From contig OZ025868.1 in NCBI GenBank assembly GCA_964019415.1, positions 14,950,491 through 15,014,490 on the forward strand: a stretch of DNA of 64,000 nt. The letters are read 5' to 3'. The notes under the pieces were generated by a model that was not told where the DNA came from, ran no database searches, and saw only the letters and a list, made by a program, of their open reading frames with translations. Source of the DNA: Ianthella basta. Lineage: Eukaryota > Porifera > Demospongiae > Verongiida > Ianthellidae. The translations under genes and the position numbers were made by a program. Numbering within the stretch: position 1 is the first letter of the stretch; every line of letters starts with the position of its first letter. This document shows positions 61,605 to 64,000 of the stretch, one piece after another.

Positions 61605-63243
61605 TGTGTGTGTGTGCATGCATGCGTGTGTGTTTGACATGTATGAATGTGGGTAGTATAGTATTACGTTTGTATGTATCCACATGATTATGTTGCCTTT
61701 GTGCTTGTTAATTCTTTTCTATACTTTGGCATAATTTTGTGAGTTTAAGTAGTGTACATTTAGTTTCACTATTCATGGCTATGGGCCAACACATTAGTCA
61801 GTAACTGTATACTGAAATCTATGTACCTACCTGTATCGTGGGTCCTTCTTGGAGCACTTCCTGCTTCAACTAGTCAATAGTCAATGCATGGGGTCGACTT
61901 CCAAGTCTGAGCCCAGTGTCCCCATGACAATTCACCCAATCTGTAGATGATTCACTCAATACTTGTTGCTGTTGCACCACAAGGAAAATATATGCATTTA
62001 TGTTGACAACGTTTTGGGTGGAGATACAAATGAGTGTGTACATTCTCCCTCTTCGATCGCCAGATGTTTATTTGGCATTGATGAAGTGAGAATGTTGATG
62101 CTGATAGGGAAGCTGGCAAACTAGTTGCAAACAAGCGCCACATTCTTGCCAGCTCTATATATGTCATTTCAAAGGTCTACAGTAGCGACGTTGATTGCGT
62201 CTTGTTTCAACCCAGTGCCTTAAGGTCTTCTGACATAGCTGTTCCATCAGACCTGGCTGCAATTACGCTTAGAATTCTTTCCTTATCAATCGATTCTATA
62301 GACACAGCATCATCCATGCAAACATCTTAGTCAGTATATAGTGAATGTCACCACAATGTTTGACATAACCTTGTACTGTCTCCTGTCTCTGCAGCCATTG
62401 TCCCCATTTTAATGAGCCCAGTGCAATGCACACCAGATGAGGCAACAGCCAGCCTTTTGGTGTGTTCTCCTCCTATCAGAGTTACCTCACGTGAGTGGTG
62501 AAGCAGGGCTGTGTGATCTACAAAGGAACCGCCTGCTTAACTCAAATTTAGAATAAGCACGCACCCATGGCACTCTAGCTACATCTGATTACATTGTTCA
62601 GTGATACATATCCCTTGACATTCAAACATTTCATCTGTCAATGCTATGCCGTAGACTCCAAGCGTGTTGAGTACTTAGACACTTATTCACATAGGGTAGA
62701 CATCCCATGCCAGGTTGATCAAAATTATTGCTTTTTGCTTGGATGGGGTTTTGTACTTATTCAGACTGTTCACCAACTAGTGTGTCCAGGCTTCTGAGTC
62801 ACCACATGGTTCAGGCTTAGGACACTGTACCACACATCACTGGCTACTCCAACTACTGCACACATCACTTACGTCTCTCTTGTGGTTCAGCCACACTTGT
62901 GCAGGTTATTCAGGACCATGCAGAGGAGTTTCTGGACAAAATGAACAGTAAGGAAATTGCGTCTAAGCTGATGGCCATGAAGTTAATTCCAGAGGGTACT
63001 GCTAATTCCATCAAACTGTCCAAGGATAAGGAAGAAGCTAATGCCCTTCTTTTGACCCATCTGAAAGAAGATGCGGATGAGAGTGAAATTAAGGAAACAT
63101 TCAGAATCGCTTCTGAGAAGCCAGGCTGTGGGAAGATGAACTCATTTGCTGATTTCATGCGAAGGAAAATGCAAGGGGGTTGGTTTTGTCGTGTTCATTG
63201 CACACATGCTGTTGTTGAAATACTTGTGTGCCTCTATTTGTGA
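37905..63243 (+). CDS. G2: death-fold receptor with four CARD-like cassettes
   Basis: Proposed exons: 37905-38016, 38128-38349, 38967-39068, 39249-39431, 41156-41257, 41434-41619, 44241-44342, 44518-44700, 45565-45750, 53537-53653, 53990-54070, 54949-55547, 55635-55826, 56013-56235, 58562-58642, 58847-58942, 59493-59573, 60602-60697, 60961-61320, 62395-62490 and 62891-63243. They sum to 3753 nt, an exact multiple of three (1250 residues), with phase-1 junctions throughout except around UPA. Same domain order as G1 but with more cassettes and more linker exons. An internal promoter and first exon are at 45305. A LINE lies in the long intron. Role inferred as for G1: a cytosolic death-fold signalling protein. 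Exon chaining and the use of all cassettes in one transcript are unproven; alternative splicing is possible. Confidence 0.65.
38967..39431 (+). CDS. G2 CARD-like cassette 1
   Basis: Exon a 38967-39068 and exon b 39249-39431. Variable patch in b: MNVFVF. A one-base insertion at about 39075 would break the frame if exon a ran on past the proposed donor, which supports that donor. Confidence 0.55.
39777..40222. mobile_element. 446-bp MITE with TGTCATG ends and AAAC duplication
   Basis: TGTCATG at the left, CATGACA at the right, flanked by AAAC on both sides (39773-39776, 40223-40226). Empty sites at about 41960 and 18415. Inside, 39937-40045 has about five repeats of a CATCGAACGAAAT-type unit. 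No coding sequence. Confidence 0.85.
41156..41619 (+). CDS. G2 CARD-like cassette 2
   Basis: Exon a 41156-41257 and exon b 41434-41619 (186 nt, one codon longer). Variable patch in b: KAYILNF. Confidence 0.55.
42340..43284. repeat. TIR-flanked block, G2 copy
   Basis: Counterpart of 14821-15430, with ends GCTAGACCGTCCCA and TGGGATGGTCTAAC. It is longer than the G1 copy because another MITE (42829-43162) is nested in it. Confidence 0.65.
42829..43162. mobile_element. 334-bp MITE with CCGTATAGCGGG ends
   Basis: Starts CCGTATAGCGGGAAAATTTC and ends GAAATTTTCCCGCTATATGG. Flanks are TA on the left and CA on the right (one change from a TA duplication). The undisturbed target (GAATACTATTAGC) is at 15303. 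Confidence 0.88.
43466..43828. mobile_element. 363-bp element with 9-bp target duplication
   Basis: Flanked by TGTAGTTTA at 43457-43465 and 43829-43837. Inner ends CAGTATGTG and CACATACTG are complementary, and the inverted arms extend about 30 bp imperfectly. Empty sites near 16419 and 38546. An 8-9 bp duplication suggests a hAT- or Mutator-like MITE. Confidence 0.8.
44241..44700 (+). CDS. G2 CARD-like cassette 3
   Basis: Exon a 44241-44342 (its last base differs, so the junction codon would be Met instead of Val) and exon b 44518-44700. Variable patch in b: RGDVDF. Confidence 0.55.
45050..45304 (+). promoter_or_regulatory. Internal promoter of G2 with a perfect CRE
   Basis: Same module as 17378-17629: two CATACACGTACG-type direct repeats (variant in the first), AT-rich sequence, TGACGTCA at 45229-45236, ATG at 45305. 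Confidence 0.55.
45305..45750 (+). CDS. G2 alternative first exon and cassette exon b 4
   Basis: Exon 45305-45392 ([19 protein letters not shown] then [11 protein letters not shown], 88 nt, phase 1) and exon b 45565-45750 (186 nt; patch [16 protein letters not shown] instead of NET-type end). A product starting here would contain a basic N-terminus, one CARD-like half-domain, and the rest of G2. Confidence 0.5.
47410..47460 (+). CDS. Candidate short linker exon in G2
   Basis: ACTACAG acceptor, GTATGTAGG donor, phase 1-1, 51 nt. Basic, Ser-rich. The G1 region has no clear counterpart. Not included in the proposed G2 chain. Confidence 0.3.
48088..48357 (-). other. Conserved minus-strand open frame, unknown
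   Basis: Paralogue of 19750-20010; 89 codons, the same [14 protein letters not shown] core and a different end. No family recognised. Confidence 0.25.
48599..49393 (+). pseudogene. LINE endonuclease region, interrupted
   Basis: An apurinic-type endonuclease (exo-endo-phosphatase fold): [40 protein letters not shown] and [12 protein letters not shown] at 48860 splits the frame and a TAG follows at 49391. Catalytic E of SETRW and the D of GDLNAR and GSDHH are present. Confidence 0.88.
49912..51435 (+). pseudogene. LINE reverse transcriptase region with FADA active site
   Basis: A 507-codon open frame: [54 protein letters not shown] (motif A), [14 protein letters not shown], then [10 protein letters not shown], in which the second catalytic Asp is Ala. 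The C-terminal CETW, FLRRVEG, GRPWKRW motifs are typical of these elements. It is in a different frame from the endonuclease (frameshift near 49395), with stops between 49762 and 49911. Expected to be catalytically dead. Confidence 0.9.
51554..53536. other. Long G2 intron, second part
   Basis: Resumes paralogy with G1 from 20156 on, including the GGTCCGGCTG hairpin (51565-51594). No convincing exon. The inverted promoter copy is at 52560-52975. Confidence 0.5.
52560..52975 (-). repeat. Inverted copy of the internal promoter, G2
   Basis: Counterpart of 21180-21590. Reverse-complemented it matches 45050-45365, with degraded CRE and a stop in the first-exon frame. Confidence 0.7.
53537..54070 (+). 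CDS. G2 linker exons before ZU5
   Basis: Exon 53537-53653 (117 nt; [16 protein letters not shown]...) and exon 53990-54070 (81 nt). Same lengths and phases as in G1. Read-through of the first donor also gives a hydrophobic segment ([16 protein letters not shown]), here followed by a longer open tail. Confidence 0.4.
54949..55547 (+). CDS. G2 ZU5 domain exon
   Basis: 599 nt, 199 codons. Same features as in G1. The cleavage-like strand reads [10 protein letters not shown]. Joined to UPA at phase 0. Confidence 0.85.
55635..56235 (+). CDS. G2 UPA-like exons
   Basis: Exon 55635-55826 (64 codons; [14 protein letters not shown]...) and exon 56013-56235 ([12 protein letters not shown]... [16 protein letters not shown]). 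The first exon is nine codons longer than in M because of a local duplication that adds [12 protein letters not shown] aromatic residues. Confidence 0.65.
55827..55905. repeat. GT/GCGT tract at UPA donor of G2
   Basis: GTATGTGTGTG... then GCGTGCGTGC; it starts at the splice donor. Confidence 0.9.
56360..56916. mobile_element. 557-bp insertion with ATTAATTCT duplication
   Basis: Flanked by ATTAATTCT at 56351-56359 and 56917-56925; absent in M (32857). Contains an A/G-rich run (56660-56705) and a GC-rich end, but no clear inverted termini or coding sequence. It could be a SINE or a truncated retroelement. A neighbouring 30-bp segment (56321-56350) is also extra. Confidence 0.6.
58081..58165. 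repeat. (CA)n tract
   Basis: CA repeats with AACAC and ATGCA interruptions; the one clear CA-on-sense tract inside the receptor genes. Confidence 0.9.
58341..58481. repeat. 140-bp foldback MITE
   Basis: Left GCAATAAGCATTGTAA and right TTACAATGTTTATTGC are near-complements; CAACTAAATCGGG and TGATTTAGTTG pair in the same way. Small central loop. Confidence 0.8.
58562..60697 (+). CDS. G2 Ser/Thr/Pro-rich linker exon series
   Basis: Four phase 1-1 exons: 58562-58642 ([13 protein letters not shown]... SLCDAAG), 58847-58942 ([13 protein letters not shown]...), 59493-59573 ([10 protein letters not shown]... SLWEAAG), 60602-60697 ([14 protein letters not shown]...). The first and third are 81 nt and clearly related (VAPP start, SMSL and AAG end), as are G1 25266 and 28097. 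G1 has only two such exons before the death domain. Flexible spacer; possible alternative exons. Confidence 0.6.
58971..59418. repeat. GT microsatellite with 20-bp higher-order repeat
   Basis: GT runs at both ends; between about 59180 and 59370 about nine copies of a 20-bp unit (TGTGCATGCGTGCGTGTGCG). Confidence 0.95.
60815..60943. repeat. (CTATA)n microsatellite
   Basis: An imperfect ACTAT/CTATA repeat directly upstream of the death domain exon acceptor; it occupies part of the usual branch-point region. Confidence 0.95.
60961..61320 (+). CDS. G2 death domain exon
   Basis: 360 nt, phase 1-1: [53 protein letters not shown] and [11 protein letters not shown]. Second half and following intron start are nearly identical to G1. 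Confidence 0.85.
61345..61632. repeat. GT/GCAT microsatellite after the death domain exon
   Basis: GT runs broken by GCATGCATGTGTGCATGTGCG; begins about 25 bp after the donor, as at 27182. Confidence 0.95.
61769..62180. repeat. Intronic repeat R, copy in G2
   Basis: Matches 27431-27840 closely, as the introns are paralogous. Confidence 0.6.
62395..62490 (+). CDS. G2 linker exon between DD and CARD
   Basis: 96 nt, phase 1-1 ([17 protein letters not shown]... VTS). Counterpart of 28097-28192. Confidence 0.6.
62891..63243 (+). CDS. G2 C-terminal CARD exon
   Basis: 353 nt to TGA at 63241-63243. [60 protein letters not shown], then the conserved hydrophobic tail VEILVCLYL. Same length as in G1. 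Confidence 0.8.
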
Positions 63244-64000
63244 TTATGTTATCGCACATGAAAGTTCTGAGCATACTAGCCGTGTGCAAACAGTAAGGAC
63301 ATATCTAACAACAGAGGGGTGGGGATGGGTATGGGTGGGAGGGTGGCGTGTGCATGTGCGAGGGTGGGTGGGGATTGGGGTGTGAGTGTGGTTGTGGGTG
63401 GGTGGTGTGTGTGGGGGGGAGTGGGGATGGGTGCGTGTGGGTGTGGGGGTGTATTTGATTGTGTCATTCTATGCATACATATCTCTGTAGTGTTGTCCTG
63501 CTCATCTGTTTCCATTTGTAATGTCAGTGCATTCACAGTACACCCTTTATTGCTCACCTCTACTCAGGGCCATAAGTTGGTTGGGTTAAAACGCAGTACT
63601 CAAGTCAATGACGCCACGAAATGTTTTCTAACCTACTTTCTTATCTTGACCACATGTACTGCATCCGTACAAAGTGTGTAATAGTACTTTTGAATAATAT
63701 TTTGTATGTTTTCAACAAGCTATATAAATACAATAGTTTGCCATTGTACATGTATTGTAAACTGTGTAAGTATGTATAATAAATTTATTATGTTAATTAT
63801 TTGATTGTACTTCGACTTTTTCGTAATATGACAATACGTATGATGATTTTATGCATAAACTGGTATTTCAGACCAAATTTATATCAGACGAAGTTAAAAT
63901 GTGCTTGGCATTTATATTTGCACATCAGTTCTATATAATTATACATTGAAGATATGATCAGACGCAGAAGATGGTACATGTACAAATGAAACTGCTTGTA
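63244..64000. other. G2 3' flank with polyadenylation signal
   Basis: G-rich stretch (63315-63450), then AT-rich sequence. AATAAA at 63778-63783 is a plausible poly(A) signal, giving a 3' UTR of about 550 nt. Nothing else recognised to the window end. Confidence 0.5.

Overview
The window is animal (eukaryotic) DNA. Genes are split by short GT-AG introns and embedded in long (GT)n microsatellites, non-LTR retrotransposon remnants, a pogo-type DNA transposon, a Helitron and many MITE-like inverted-repeat elements. The mix of genes (a fibrinogen-like secreted protein of a type common in sponges and cnidarians, and a protein that combines ZU5, UPA, death and CARD-like domains) suggests a non-bilaterian invertebrate. 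A sponge is my best guess, but the species is not proven.

The backbone is a segmental duplication of one two-gene unit: the 3' part of a ZPR1 zinc-finger gene, followed about 210-260 bp later by a large death-fold receptor-like gene in the same orientation. Three copies are present. Copy A (1630-3237) is a stub with the last two ZPR1 exons and the first exons of the receptor gene. Copy B (5699-28954) has most of ZPR1 and a complete-looking receptor gene, G1 (9524-28954). Copy C (35934-63243) has the C-terminal half of ZPR1 and a second complete-looking receptor gene, G2 (37905-63243). A fourth partial receptor copy, M (30147-33680), lies between G1 and G2 and keeps only linker, ZU5 and UPA exons plus a scrap of the CARD exon. 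A single-exon fibrinogen-like gene (4022-4921, minus strand) sits between copies A and B.

G1 and G2 each join in frame across every splice junction I propose (about 1005 and 1250 residues). The order is: N-terminal death-fold-like domain, a tandem array of CARD-like cassettes (two to four repeats), linkers, ZU5, UPA, Ser/Thr/Pro-rich linkers, death domain, linker, C-terminal CARD. ZU5+UPA is the FIIND arrangement of PIDD1, NLRP1 and CARD8. Here the death domain and CARD, which PIDD1 and RAIDD carry on separate proteins, lie on one chain. The cassette exons differ from each other mainly in one short patch, and an internal promoter with a perfect CRE and its own first exon precedes the last cassette in both genes. 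This locus is the most interesting part of the window.

Paralogous comparison inside the window gives empty sites for several insertions, so their boundaries are exact: a pogo/PHD transposon (9669-12156), a Helitron (15481-16291), a dead LINE with a 14-bp target-site duplication (48521-51553), and several MITEs. These insertions postdate the duplication. All calls are by eye; no database or alignment program was run.
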